Positions 38,800-51,702 of a stretch of DNA of 64,000 nt are shown piece after piece. A model generated the notes under the pieces. It saw nothing but the letters and a program-made list of their open reading frames with translations. It was not told the DNA's origin and made no database searches. The stretch covers positions 919,558-983,557 of the forward strand of contig NW_004450466.1 in the NCBI RefSeq assembly GCF_000321225.1, given 5' to 3'. This DNA is from Odobenus rosmarus divergens. Lineage: Eukaryota; Chordata; Mammalia; Carnivora; Odobenidae. Each line of letters opens with the position of its first letter. The first letter of the stretch is position 1. Position numbers and translations under genes: made by a program.

Positions 38800-39120
38800 G
38801 GCAACACAGGATGACTTAGCCTCCCTTGCTCATCCTCCCTTGCAGTTAGGTAGCCTCGCAATGAGGCCAGTGGAATGTGTTTGTGGAAATGATGTATGCA
38901 ATCTCTATGACTGCCTTAAAATGGCCCATATGACTGCCATGGTTATCTTCTCTTTGTCTAGATGGTTGAAGTAGAGGAAGAATGACAGTCACTGCTTAAA
39001 GAAAAACTGCCCAGGAGTCAAGCAACCCACATTGGGTTTGCGGTGAGTAAGAAATAAACCTTTATTGTCTTGAACCACTGACATTGCTTGCTATAGAAGC
39101 TAACATTATTACCGACTAAT
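38800..39120 (+). repeat. Old interspersed repeat, family not named
   Basis: The 3' portion reads gtgagtaagaaataaacctt, then gaaccactgacattgctt and ctaatata, a familiar ancient mammalian repeat end. Poly-T at 38790 precedes it. The 70-codon ORF here is not considered a gene. Confidence 0.4.
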
Positions 39121-39599
39121 ATATTTAGTAAATGAGTTTGCCAGAGGAGTGGGCATTTTATTCACACTTTAATCTTATTAGCATGGGGTTATACATCTCT
39201 TAAAATTTTGTCTTTGTGGTGTTTTCCTTTTTTTTTTTTTTGTACCTTTTCATTCCCAATTTTGCCTATATTTTCATCTTTAACTTTGCTAAAGTTAACT
39301 TTATTATTTATTTTACTACATTTTAGTGTGGGTCTAGTATGACCTGTACTTTCTCCTCCCTCCCTTCCTTCCTGCCTATTTAATGATATTTCCTTCGTGG
39401 CAGAATAGTTGACTAATATTTTTAAATGTTCTACATAGGCTTGAGAAAATATGCACACTGTTTATAATATTTGCAGATTTCAAGAGTGACATCAATTTTT
39501 TCTAGTTAAGGACATTATTCACTGGTTATGTATTTTTCATTCTATTTGGTGTGTCAATGTCTTCTTAAATTTCAACTAGTATTTGCTTTTAGTCCTTAC

Positions 39600-41085
39600 T
39601 CTTGTATCTTGGATTTCCTCAAATAATATTTGTAATTGAGATACATTTGACAGATAACACTGTGTAAGTTTAAAGTGTACAACATGTTGGTTTGTTACAT
39701 CCATATATTGCAGTATGATTGTCATTGTAGCATTAATAGGTACTTCTCACATAATTATCATTTCTTTCTTGTGGTGGGAATAATTAAGATCTAGTCTCTC
39801 AACAAGTTTGATGTTTATAATATAATATTGTTGTCTATAATCATTATACTGTGCATTAAATCTCCAGGATTTATTTACCTACTAGTTGTAAGTTTGTATC
39901 CTTAAACAAGACTTCTCCTATTCCCCCATTCTCCAGCTCTTGTTAACCACCATTTTACTCTATATTTTTATGAGTTTAGCATGTTTTAGATTCCACATCA
40001 AATATAAGTGATAGTATTTGTTTTTCTCTGAGTTACCTCAGTATAATGTCCTCAAGGTCCATTCATATTATTGCAAATGGCAGGAAATCCTTCTTGTTCC
40101 TGGTTGAATAATACTCCATTGTGTGTGTGTGGGGGGGGGGTCATATGGTATTCCCATTTTTAACATTTTAAGAACTTGCACACTGTTTTCCATAGTGCCT
40201 GTACTAATTACATTCCCACCAATAATTCACAAGGATTCCCTTTTCTCCACATCCTTGTCAACACTTGTTATCTCTTGTCTTTTTGAGGATAGCCATTCTA
40301 AGCAGTGTGAGGTTGTTATCTCATTGTGGTTTTGATTTACACTTCACTGATGATTAGTAATACTGAGCAGCTTTTTATGTATTTGTTGGCTATTCGGATG
40401 TCTCATTTGGAAAAATGTCTGTTTAGTTTCTCTGCATATTTTTTAATTGGATTTTTTTTTCTTTTTTATTGAGTTGTACAAATACTTTATATATTTTGGA
40501 TGTTAACCCCTTATCTATGATTTGCAAATACTTTCTCCCATTCAGTAGGTTGGCTTTTCATTTTCTTGATTATTATTATTACTATTATTATTATTATTTT
40601 GCAGTGCAGAAAATTTTATATATGATACAGTCCTATTTGTTGATTTTTACTTTTGTTGATTTGTGTTTTGGTTTCATATCCAAAAAATCAGTCTTGAGAC
40701 CAATTTCAAGGAGCTGCTTCTTATATTTTCTCCTAGGAATTTTATGGTATCAGGTTTATGCTTAGGTCTTTGATCCATTTCAAGTTAATTTTTGTAAGTG
40801 GTATAAGATATGGGTCCAATGTCATTTTTCTGTATGTGTTTCTCCAGTTTTTTCAGCAACCATCGGTTGAAGAGACAACTTTTTTTCTATGTTGGATGCT
40901 CTTGGCTTTCTTGCCAATTATTAGTTGACCATATATGCATGACTTTAACTCTTCTGTTCCATTGATCTATATGACAATTTTTAACTACCATACTGTTTTA
41001 ATTGCTATCCCCTGGTAGTATAGTTTGAAATCATAAAATGTGATGCTTTGGGCTTGTTCTTCTCTCTCATAATTGCTTTAGCTAA
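39600..41085 (-). mobile_element. Old L1 (L1MA-like), minus strand
   Basis: 3' UTR text (aagtttaaagtgtacaacat) leads into reverse ORF2 down to about 41085 (cataattgctttagctaa). Contains an (ATT)n run at about 40569-40600 and a poly-G run at 40130-40140. Confidence 0.85.
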
Positions 41086-41165
41086 ATCCAAAGTTAGCGG
41101 AAGGAAAGAACTAAAGATCAGAGTGGAAATAAATGAAATAGAGACCAGAAGAACAATAGTTTACT
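41086..41165 (+). mobile_element. Inverted 5' segment of the preceding L1
   Basis: Plus-strand L1 ORF2 text (aaagttagcggaaggaaaga, then gagtggaaataaatgaaata) begins where the minus-strand L1 stops. This fits a twin-priming 5' inversion. Confidence 0.7.
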
Positions 41166-41169
41166 CAAA

Positions 41170-41980
41170 CTAAATGTATTATTCTTTCATGAACAAACAA
41201 AAATAAAAAATATCCAATTTCTTTAGTGACATTTGATTCAAAAATAAATTTAAAAGTAATATAAATTAATAATATTGATCTCTGACATGCTAACTATGCT
41301 AACAATAAGAACTGCTGTAATAGCAATGATCTAACTATGTGCCTAGACTTTTCCACATTGTAAAGAAGGCGTCCATGGGAGAGGAACAGTAGAAATATGT
41401 GAAGAAATTATGAACTCCAGTAATACACTTTCATGATATTTGAAAATTTTCCAAAATAATGAAAACGTGGTTAAGGAAGCCATTAACATTTATGTTGCTT
41501 AGAATTGATTAACGTTTGAGAGCAAAACTATTGGCAGATATAAGAGTAATAACATTTTACCAAAATTAAAGCATTTTTCAAGAACATTAATCCTAAAATT
41601 GAAACACATAATTTGATTTTTCTGTTAGTGGAGATGTCATATCTAGGGTATGTATTGTGAGTCAATAAGGTGGTTAGAAAGAAGGATCTTTTAAAAATTT
41701 TCCCAAATGTGTTTTCCTTCTAAAAGATTTTTAAAAGTTTTCTTAATCCCTAGTCCCCATTCCCATCATGGATCTCAATCCCCTGGACTGCAACCATCTC
41801 AAGATACTTGTTTTATTTTTTTCACATGTGCTATTTTAAAATTGTATTTTTTGTGAACCGCATGTTTTTTTTAATATAAATAACAAGCTCTAGACTTTGT
41901 TGTTTCATACTTTCAAAAGACCATAATGTGTTTTAAGCTCTATCTCTGTGCCGCATGTTCATATAATTAGTTTAGACCTG
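41170..41980. other. AT-rich DNA, no gene seen
   Basis: No exon or repeat recognised. Confidence 0.5.
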
Positions 41981-41984
41981 TGTG

Positions 41985-43140
41985 AGAGCTTCTTTGGGAT
42001 ATAAAGCCCATGGAGTGGGACCACTGGGTGCTGCCATATTGCTTTCCCAAGTGGCTGTACCAGTTTACACATTCACTGGCATTTTTGGGAGGTGAATTTC
42101 TTGATAAATTTTTCAATAATTTTAAAGGCTTAAGAGTTTGAGGTTTTATATATGTTTCAGCCAGTTTTGGCATTTTATATTTTTTCTAGGAATTTGTCCA
42201 TATCAGCTATCCATTAGATTATTTTTATTATTCCCTTTATTATTACTATATTTCTATTGTGTCCATAGTTGCCCTTCTCATTCTGTATTTCACACAGTAA
42301 TACCTTCTCTCTTGTTTTTCTTTGTTAGTCTTGTCAAAGGTTTATCTATCTTATAAATCTTCTCAGGAAAATAGGTTTGATTTTGTTACACTCTATGGAT
42401 TTTCTTTTGCAGGAGACCTCCGAGGTCTCATTTATTTTAACCATAATTTTAGTCCTTTGTTGTGTCTTTGGACTTCTCTCCTACTCATATTCCAACTTCT
42501 TGAGTTGGATATTTATATTTTAAATAATTTCTTGTTTTTAAAATAAATGCATTTAAGGCTATAGGAATATTCCTACATATTGTTTTCACACACACTCTGA
42601 TGTGTTTTTATTATAATTCAGCTTCAAATATTTATTATTATTATTTCTTCCATAAGCCACAGGTTATTTGATAATACACTGATTTGCAAACATAATTTTT
42701 AGCTCTCTTTCTGTTATTAATTTATACTTCCTTTTTATGGTTAATAAACACAGTGTGTTATTGATCCTTTGGAATATATTGAGTTTGCCTTTGTATCCTA
42801 TTAGCTATTTTCCCAAATGTTCTGCTTCTGCTGAAGAGCAATTGATATTTCCCACTTGTAGGATATAGAATTCCTTATGTGTATTTAATAGCATAGACTC
42901 ATTAATTATATTGTTGAGATCATTGATGTCATTGATGTCTATTTTGGAGGGCCTTATGAATTTCTGAGGTGGTATCATACTAAATTTTCAAATTGTATTT
43001 TCTCATTTCTCCTTTTTTTCTTGATTTGTAGGTTGTTGCTTAAATATATTTTGATATATATTTGTACTGTTAAGTGAATGTCCATGATAGTTGTATCATT
43101 ATCCCTCTTTGTTAGAGATTTTTCTTTTGCCTAGAATTTA
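41985..43140 (-). mobile_element. Old L1 ORF2 fragment, minus strand
   Basis: Reverse ORF2 text: tggctgtaccagtttacaca near 42050, then RT-region phrases near 42320-42430 and 42650-42960. Rearranged: the 3'-proximal piece is joined to a more 5' region. Confidence 0.65.
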
Positions 43141-43149
43141 AAATTGGAA

Positions 43150-43350
43150 TTGGACTGAGTTTAAATCTTCATGACATAGAGCAATTTACTTAATCTTTCT
43201 AAGCCACAATTTTCTTATCTTTACAATGGTTATTATAATACCATCTCATAATGATATTGTGAAGATTAAATAAGTTGATGCATTTAAAGCATTTAGAATA
43301 GTGGCTGGCATATTCTAGCACTCAACTAATGGCAGTGATTAGTTGTTAAG
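43150..43350 (+). repeat. MIR SINE, plus strand
   Basis: Order agcaatttacttaatctttc, taagccacaattttcttat, gattaaataagttgatgca and gtggctggcatattctagca. Confidence 0.85.
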
Positions 43351-43354
43351 TATT

Positions 43355-44060
43355 GAGGCCAATAAAGCACAAAGGAAAATTGAATAAAATAATGAACCAC
43401 TTGTGGGAGAAATGTTGACACAGCAAATATGAGTATTTGATTAAATAGGATTATAATGATAAGTATAAAAATATTTTGACATTGACAATTTTCATATTTT
43501 AAATAACAGGGTTAATTACTCCAGAAAAAAAAAAATGGCAGTCTAAGAAAGGTCAGTAAACTGAAAAAAACAAATCAAACTAATCAACGAACAAAACAAA
43601 ATCCCCAAGAAATAAATGTGTTAAATTTTTTTGACTAGTACATGTTAGATAAAAATTCTTTTGTGGGTATATAAAAATAATGACTACAAATGAATATTTG
43701 TGAAAAAACTATAAATTAATCACTAGTAGAACTTTAAATGGGGTATTTTTCTCACAAATTATTGTAGAAGATAAACTCTAACAAAATATAGTCAAGGCCT
43801 CCCTGTGTGTTAAAGAAGGGGGAGATGACCAGGACAGAGTCTTTGGCACTAAAGAGACACTGTCACCAAGTTCTACAGGTCACTGCCTCACTAGGAAACA
43901 GCTGGTTGTCAGAGGTTTATCTCTGAACTCTCAGAAAGAAGTAACACTGGAGGGACACAGTTTGCTTAAGTCGCAATTTTTAAGCCCTGGGAATTTAGAA
44001 GGGTGGGGGAAGAGAGGATTGTCATGCAGCCAACCTGTTTATACCTGGTTTAACAGTGCT
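43355..44060. other. No gene seen
   Basis: AT-rich unique-looking sequence with a short poly-A near 43525. Confidence 0.45.
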
Positions 44061-44069
44061 TTCACAGCC

Positions 44070-44330
44070 TGTGTCTCCAACTCCCCTTCACCCATTTTCC
44101 CCATTCCCTCACTCCCTCTTCCCTCTGACAACCGTCCATTTGTTCTCTGTATTTATAGGTCTGATTCTACTTTTTGTTTATTCGTTTGTTTTTTAGATTC
44201 CACACATTGAGATAGATAAGACCATATGATTTCATCTATCTGACATATTTCACTTAGCACAATACACTCTAGGTCTATCCATATTGTCACAAATGGCAAG
44301 AATCATTCTTTTTATGGTTGAGTAATATTC

Positions 44331-44361
<31 letters not shown>

Positions 44362-44509
44362 TAACACATCTTCTTTATCCACTCATCTATCAGTGGACAC
44401 TTGGGCTGCTTTGACATCTTGGCTATTGTAAGTAATGCTACAAAAAACATTAGGGGTGTATATATCTTTTCAAATTACTGTTTTCATTTTCTTTGGGTAA
44501 ATACCTGAT
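44070..44509 (-). mobile_element. L1 3' UTR and ORF2 end, minus strand (3' arm of an inverted L1)
   Basis: Reverse L1 3' UTR (tttgttctctgtatttatag) and the ORF2 terminus, with a (GT)n tract at about 44331-44363. It ends near ggtaaatacctgatag, where orientation flips. Confidence 0.85.
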
Positions 44510-45690
44510 AGAAGAACAAAGACAGAGGTTTCACAATTCCAGATTTCAAGATATATTACAAAGCTGTAGTAATCAAAACAATATGGTACTGGCATAAAAA
44601 TAGATACATAGATCAGTGGGAAAAAAAAGTAGAGGGCCCAGAAATAAACCCATGCTTATATGGTCAATTAATCTATGACAAAGCAGGCAAGAATATACAA
44701 TAGGTAAAAGACAGTCTCTTCAAATGGTGCTGGGAAAACTGGATAGATGCATGTAAAAGAATGAAACTGGACCACTTTTGTATACCATACACAAAAATAA
44801 AAATGGATTAAAGACCTAAATGTGAGACCCGAAACCATAAAACTCTTAGACCATATGTAGTAATTTTTCTGACATTGGCCATAGCAACATTTTTTCTAGA
44901 TATAGCTCCTGAGGTAAGGGAAACAAAAGCAAAAATAAACTGTTGAGACTATACCAAAATAAAAAGCTTTTACACAGCAGAGAAAACCATCAACAAAACA
45001 AAAAGATAGTGTTCTGAATGGAAGAAGATATTTGCAAATGTTATATCTAATTTGGGGTTAATATAAAAAATACATAAAGAACTTATACAGCTCAACACCA
45101 AGAAACAAATAATCCAATTAAAAATAGGCAGAGGATCTTAAGAGACATTTTTCCAAAGAAGGCATATTGATGGCAAATAGACACATGAAAAGGTGCTCAA
45201 CATCAGTAATCATCAGGGAAATACAAATCAAAATAACAATAGATATTACCTCACACCTGTTACAACGGCTAACATAAAAACAAACAAACAAACAAAAAAC
45301 CAAGAAATGACAAGCGCTGATGAGAATGTGAAGTAAAAGTAACCCTCGTGCACTGTTGGTGGGAACGTAAGTTGGTGCAGCCACTGTGAATAACAGGAGG
45401 TGCCTGGGGCGCCTGGGTGGCTCAGTTGGTTAAGCGTCCAACTCTGGATTTTGGCTCAGGTCATGATATCAGGGTCGTGAGATTGACCCCCACGTATGGC
45501 TCAAGCTCAGTTGGGAGTCTGCTTCTCTCCTTCTCCCTTTCCCTCTGCCTCTGCCCCCATGTGTGCATGCTCCATCTCTCTCTCTCAAATAAAATAAATC
45601 TTTAAAAAAAGAAAACAGGAGGGTCCTCAAAAAATTAAACCTAGAAATACCATATGATCCTATAATACTCCATTTTAAAGATAGACTACT
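44510..45690 (+). mobile_element. L1 ORF2 segment, plus strand (inverted 5' arm)
   Basis: Plus-strand ORF2 text from aattccagatttcaagatat through about 45395 and, after a nested SINE, to aaataccatatgatcc near 45660. The L1 position where this arm ends is close to where the 3' arm begins, as expected for a single inverted insertion. Confidence 0.82.
45406..45613 (+). mobile_element. CanSINE, plus strand, nested in L1
   Basis: Head ggggcgcctgggtggctcag, variant gcgtccaactctggatt and tail aaataaaataaatcttt. Flanks aacaggaggtgcct and aacaggagggtcct form an imperfect duplication. Confidence 0.94.
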
Positions 45691-45694
45691 CAAC

Positions 45695-46325
45695 CATCTA
45701 ATATTATAGCTATAAAAAATGGGAGGATTAACTGACTAATTTAGATACCACTTTGGTATATAATCATAATTTGGCCCAAGTTTATCCCTTTGCTTTCTGG
45801 AGGCCATCCTTGAGGACTGGTCTGAGTCATAAGAAGTGCCCCAGACAATGTACTGGAGTGGAGTAGAGAAAATAGCTTTAGCAAAATTAACTCATCTGGA
45901 TTCCAGGTTCCTATTAGGCTATGAGCTGGCTGATATTAGGCTAGTCATTACATCTCTCCTAGTCTCAGTTGCTTAATCTTAAGTGAAGAATTTTGATAAA
46001 ATGATCTGCACGATTCCCCTCAGTTCTTAAACTTTATGAGCTGTCATATCTTTTTCCAGATGTTAACAGTAAGAGGCTTACAGCTTGAATATATAGTAAT
46101 TTTTCAAACTTGTAGCTTAACTGACTTTCTGTAAAGGAGGCAAAAGACCAATGCATCATGAGTCTTTTCAGATTTCTTAGCTCAGGTTTTTGGTAAGAAA
46201 AAATCCATTTACTTAGCTTTGTAAAATGCTAAGTACACCAATTAAGTAGAGATTGTCAAATTGGATTGCAAAATGATGGACTTATGTGCTGTCTACAAGT
46301 GTCACACTTTAAATATAATGATATA
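45695..46325. other. No gene seen
   Basis: Unique-looking DNA. Confidence 0.45.
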
Positions 46326-46329
46326 GATA

Positions 46330-47775
46330 GCTTAAAAGAAAAAAAATGGGGAAAAGATATACCACTTAAACCCTAGTTAAAAGAAAGCTATGCTAATATA
46401 AGTTATTGTAGACTTTAGATCAAGGAAAATAACCAGTAGAAAAGATTGACAACATCACATAATGATAACAGAGTTTAATTCACCAAGAAGATAGCATATT
46501 CCTCAACGAGTATATACCTAACAACAGAATTTCAAAATATGCAAAGCAAAACAGAAATGAAAACATAAATAGAAAGACTCATAATTATATTTGAAGACTT
46601 CATCTTTCTCACAGTAACTGGTAGAACAAAGAGGCAGAAAATCCATAAAACATCGAAGATTTGAAGAACACTACCAATAAATTTGACTTGATTGTAGAAC
46701 TTCCTACCAACAGCAGCAAAATACATTCTTTCCTAGTGCGTATGGAACACTCACCATGCATATCTTAGGTCATGAAATAAATCATACTAAATTTTTAAAA
46801 AGTGAAATCATAAAAGTATATATTTTTTACTAAATGGAATCAAACTAGAATGAGTAACAGAAGAATAATTGAAAAATTTCCCAAGTATTTGGGAATTTAA
46901 TAAGACATTATGTAACCCATGGATCAAAGAAGATGCCATAGGGGAAATTAGAAAATATTTTTAACTTAATAAAAATAAAATACAACATATGAAAATTTGT
47001 GAAATAAGGCTAAAGCAGTGCTTAGAAGAAAATTTGTGGTATCAGTGCTTAAATTTTAAAAGACAAAGGGTATCAAATCAATAATCTAAGGTCCCACTTT
47101 AATGAATTAGAAGTAGAAAAGACCTCATCAAGCAGATGTAAGAAAATAATAAACAGAAGACATTGAAATTCAAAGCAGAAAAAAAAATGAAATCAAAGCT
47201 TGTTCTTTTAAAAGATGAATGAAATAGGTGAAGTCCTTAGATTGAACAAAATAAAAAGACAAGATCTAAAATACCAATATAAAAATTAAGGGAAAATCAG
47301 TATAGATCCTATAGGTATTAAAGGATAATTAAAGAATACTACAGAAACTTTATGTTCATAAATTTGATCAAGTGAAAGGGAACAGTTCCTTAAAGGACAC
47401 AAATAAATTTAAACTCAAGGAGAAATAGACACCTTTAATAGTTTTATATTCATTAAGGTAGTTGAATTTAGTGTTTCAAACCTCTCAATAAAGAAGAAAT
47501 CTAGGTCCAACGTGTTTTCAGTGTTGAACTGTACCAAATTTTAAGGGAGCATTTAGATCATTTCTATATAATCTCTTCCAGAAAGTAGAAATGGAGGAAA
47601 CCATTCCTAGTTCATTTTAGGAGGCTATAAATATCCTGAGACCAAAACAACACATAAACATAGCAAAAAAAGTTAACTAGGGGCCAATATAGCTCCTGAA
47701 TGTAAGTGCAAAAATATTCAACAAACACGATTCTATGAATCTGTCAAAACACAAATGTACAGCCACAGAGTATAT
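46330..47775 (+). mobile_element. Old L1 ORF2 fragment, plus strand
   Basis: Heavily mutated ORF2 text: ccaacagcagcaaaatacat at about 46708, then taggtcatgaaataaatcat, gaaattagaaaatattttta and aagaagaaatctaggtcca. No intact frame. Confidence 0.75.
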
Positions 47776-47779
47776 GCAA

Positions 47780-50700
47780 TTTAAAAAATATATGATGTGT
47801 TAAATAATCATCACTTTCTTTTCCTATGTATATAAACCTTTGTAAATATACTATTTCTAAGAAGTTATTCATTGCAATATGACCTATTTTTTATATATTA
47901 TTGAGAGAAACATCAACCTATAATGTGCCAATGTTTATAAAATGTATCCTGATTTCATAGCTGTCATGATGTGGAAAAAAAGGATAATTTAAAATATATC
48001 TAATGTGATATTCATAAATTGGAATTTATCCTCCCTTAAGTGATATACCCTAGGTTTGGATTAAAAAAACAAACCCCAGAAGCCTCAACCAGAGAGACCA
48101 GCGATCTGTGGGGGGTTGGAAATCAGGGAGGAAGAGCCCACTGTTTAAGGACTGGAGTGAATATAAGCACAGGTAGTGCCAGGGAAGGCAGTCTCCTCCC
48201 TGTGTGTCCAAGAATTCTGCAAGTGGTAATGGGGGAATCAGACACATCAGACATCCACCCATGGATAGTTTCTGACTCCTGTATAAAGGATTATTTTTAT
48301 TGATGTATAAAGATTGAAGCTATTCTAGTCACAAAAAAAGTAGTGCAGTCATACCTTTGACAGTAAAGCTCGCTTCAAACATTTTTTTTTTCAAAAAAGC
48401 CAAATGAAAAACACGAGGCTAGAATTGTCATTTATAAATGTGCCTCATTTAAGGGAAATTCAATATATAAATTATCCTAGAAATAGATGCATTAGAGCGG
48501 GTTGTGATGGGGACATCTGATTACTTAAATGATCATTCATCAGAGTTCCTTTAAATTAGTTACTGCTCCACTATGGTTTTAAGTACTTCATTTTGGCCAA
48601 ATTTGATTTTCATGTGTTTCTTTAAGAACTTCTAATGTGAGGTTTATCTGTAAATGAATAACAGAGCTTCATCTTTGTGCATCTTATCTAGAATAAGATA
48701 AATAAGTTACCACACATTGTAATGGATCTACAGTTGATAGTAATGCTGTGATTACTAATTTGGGTATGTAAACACAACAAGCTTTGTTTTGGAGATAACA
48801 GAAATGCTTGTGTCTTGGGAGAAACAACAGAGCCTGCAGAATTTAGAAATTGTTACCTGTACTTTGTGATATTAATAAACAGACTCAATTCACAATGCCA
48901 CCATTAGCATTTGATATATATATTGTATACTGTTGTATAAAAAAGAGAATGAATAGATTCAATTAAATACTGGAAAAAAATACTTAGCTCATAAGTGATC
49001 AATGTGAATCCACACTGCCATTTCTTCAAGTGTATCATGCTTTATGACAGTGTGCTCCTAAAGAGCTCAAGTCGATGTTCTGTAAAATCATTGTAAGATG
49101 ATTCTAGAATTAATCATTCAATCAAATAATAAACCTTTTGTAACATAAGTTTTTATTTAAGAATGTTGCTTGTTCATATGTTAAATGTTGCGTTTTCCTT
49201 GGGGGGCTTAACAATATTCAGAGATATACAGGTGGATACCTTAGTTCTTCCTTATGTTCGGTGTCATTATTTTTAATAGGTAGCTGTTTCCATGCACACA
49301 ACACCTGGAAAAATTTTCTCAAATTTTAATGAGACATTAGAACCAAATAATGTGAAAAGTGTTCTATCCAGTAAAAAGAGTCTGGGGTTTTTATTCCTAA
49401 GGAATGAACTTATGCTGCATAAATGAAATAAAAAGGCAGAAAATAGTGTTGCGTGTGTTCAATATACATCCATTTATTAATGCATATGCCGGAGGATAGC
49501 ATTGTACTATGCATTTGGAGAAGTCATTAACAAAGCATTTGCCTAACAATTTAACATGAATTAGTGGATCTCACTGGTCTGTTTTCACACCCAGTAGCAA
49601 AATGGTTCTGAGAGTCATGATACCAGTCATTTCTGTCCTTAACATAGCAGACCAGCTTGTTCACAAAACATAATCACTGTAACAGGTTCTTGTTTCTACA
49701 TGTGTATGTTGTCCACTAACAGTTATGACCAGAAGTTACAATTACAAGGTACTGTTCTACAGCCAAGTATTTAGATACAGACTCTAAAAAGCCAAACCAT
49801 AAAAATACAGAAAATGCAAATATTCATAAACTATTTCATATTCAAAATCCAATCTAGTTCTATTTTAATGTACCAAGCTGTATTAAGTTGTTTTCCTATT
49901 GTATCTGATGCATTTTGGGCTTGTAAATAACATGTTACAAAATTATAAGCAGTTTCTTCAGATCTTAGTTTACATTTTTCACTAAATGAAGACATGTCTT
50001 TTTGCTCCAGTGCAATATATAGTAATGCTGCATTCAGTATAAATCGTCGAATATTTTTTTTAAAAGAAAAAAGCATTTGAGTAAAGTGCTAAGTAAATAA
50101 GGAGATAGTCATAACTGTCAGAGGTGAAACACTAACAGTATAGTTATTTATTATAGGTAATTTGAAGAAACAAACCTTCCATTGCATCTCTAGACCCTTA
50201 ATCCTATGACTTTCTAAAGAATGACATTTGGTAAAGCCAAGACATAATGCTAGATGGTAAATGTATCACTTTTTTTTTTTTTTTACAAATGTGATGTGAC
50301 CTTGGCAGTTTTAAAGAACAAAGTTTTGTCAATATATCAAACATTGTTAACAAACTCTATTTAGCATTGCTTTGTATAAGTTTGCTTTAATAGCATTTCA
50401 CAGTGATATTTCAGAAAGTTGGAAACTGGTCGGCATAAAATATTTCCCACCTTTTCTATTTTAATTTGTATGCAAAAATCATCACAATAGATCTGCAACT
50501 ATAAAATTACAAACACTTTCTAGAAGTGACTATATTTCAAGTTATGATAGAAAAAGTTACTTGTATGACATCTACAATGAGGTAAGTCTAAATAAAACAG
50601 AATTTGGTAACAAAATGCTTTCTGATCTATGGGCAATACAAGCGAACTGAACAAAGACAATGGACAAACCGAAAAAATGAGTTGTTTTTTTAGTATGTTT

Positions 50701-50975
50701 AAAGGATGAGAAATTGGTAATGAAATGAAACATTTTAAAAGATACTCTGGATATTTCACTTTACATCATAATTTTGGCACTTCATGGAACATTTATTTCC
50801 CAAAGACCAGAACTGGTATAAAAGTTCAGCAGGTTTTCCACATACTTTGTAGACATTGTACTTGAGTACTGGCAAACACTGAAACGTAGTGAACTAAACA
50901 TTCCCATGTATTTGCACATGCATGCAGTAGTCAGAGTTTATGAATTCTCAAAGATGATATCTTGCAGTATTTGTT
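47780..50975 (-). other. Repeat-poor tract downstream of UNC13C stop; probable long 3' UTR
   Basis: I see no SINE, L1, L2 or MIR in about 3.2 kb directly downstream of the UNC13C stop, which is unusual for this window. Several AATAAA hexamers on the minus strand (TTTATT on plus) occur, for example near 50797, 50145, 49473 and 48290. No hexamer can be chosen as the cleavage site from sequence alone. An 81-codon minus-strand ORF at 49831-50076 resembles nothing I know and is probably chance. The UTR assignment is inference from position and absence of repeats; part of the tract may be intergenic. Confidence 0.5.
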
Positions 50976-51261
50976 TCAAGCACTCTCTTCAGCAGATCTC
51001 GTTTCAGATTTCAGTCTTACAAATTCTTTAGCCACGTCATCACTGGTCCTCTGAGAGAGTATTCTAAGGATAGTCAAACCAGTTTCATCCATAGAGACAT
51101 TTTTCAGAAGGGGATACCATGCCCCATAGCTTCCCTTTTCTGCTATGTTCTGTAGTTGAATTACCGTCATTCCAATAATTCGATCTTCTCTGGCAAAGCA
51201 GTAATCTTTAACTGAGAGATGAAGTTCATAGGCCCCTGGCCGGTTTTCGTTACCCAGAATG
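50976..51261 (-). CDS. UNC13C: UNC13C terminal coding exon with stop, end of C2C domain
   Basis: Last coding exon. The acceptor is ccatgcag at 51262-51269. The exon's first C completes the split Phe codon, so the protein reads FQF then [20 protein letters not shown]. It continues through [17 protein letters not shown], a WYPLL segment and [15 protein letters not shown], and ends [14 protein letters not shown] before TGA at 50976-50978. The [10 protein letters not shown] motif, [13 protein letters not shown] and the KLKS-type tail are conserved across UNC13 paralogues. The ending SAEESA with [23 protein letters not shown] favours UNC13C. The frame is open with no internal damage, so the gene appears intact here. 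The 3' UTR follows on the same strand. Confidence 0.92.
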
Positions 51262-51498
51262 CTGCATGGATTAAAAATAAGAATTTTGAGCAAAACCTTG
51301 ACTTCACCTAGGGATCAATGTGGTTCTAAAATACTGTTAAAAGTTTTCTCCATTCCTCAGCATATAATTTGGCAAAATGGAGTATCATGTATTTTAACTC
51401 TGATGCAAATATCATTTCCATTTTAGATTGTTTTTACATAGATATTGCTTAGCAATCTAAGTTAAAAACTTCTTTGCCTATATAGAAATAGGACATCA

Positions 51499-51689
51499 TG
51501 GGTGCCTGGGTGGCTCAGTCGTTAAGCGTCTGCCTTCAGCTCGGGTCATGATCCCAGGGTCCTGGGATCAGCCCCGCATGGGGCTCCCTGCTCCGCGGGA
51601 AGCCTGCTTCTCCCTCTCCCACTCCCCCTGCTTGTGTTCCCTCTCTCGCTGTGTGTCTGTCAAATAAATAATAAATAAAATCTTAAAAA
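51499..51689 (+). mobile_element. CanSINE in the last UNC13C intron
   Basis: Full copy with tail caaataaataataaataaaa. Perfect 13-bp duplication aaataggacatca at 51486-51498 and 51690-51702. It lies only about 240 bp upstream of the terminal exon acceptor in gene orientation, antisense to UNC13C. Confidence 0.96.
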
Positions 51690-51702
51690 AAATAGGACAT
51701 CA

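Noticed and set aside
49831..50076. 81-codon minus-strand ORF downstream of UNC13C stop
   Set aside because: Out of any known UNC13 frame and inside the likely 3' UTR; no similarity.
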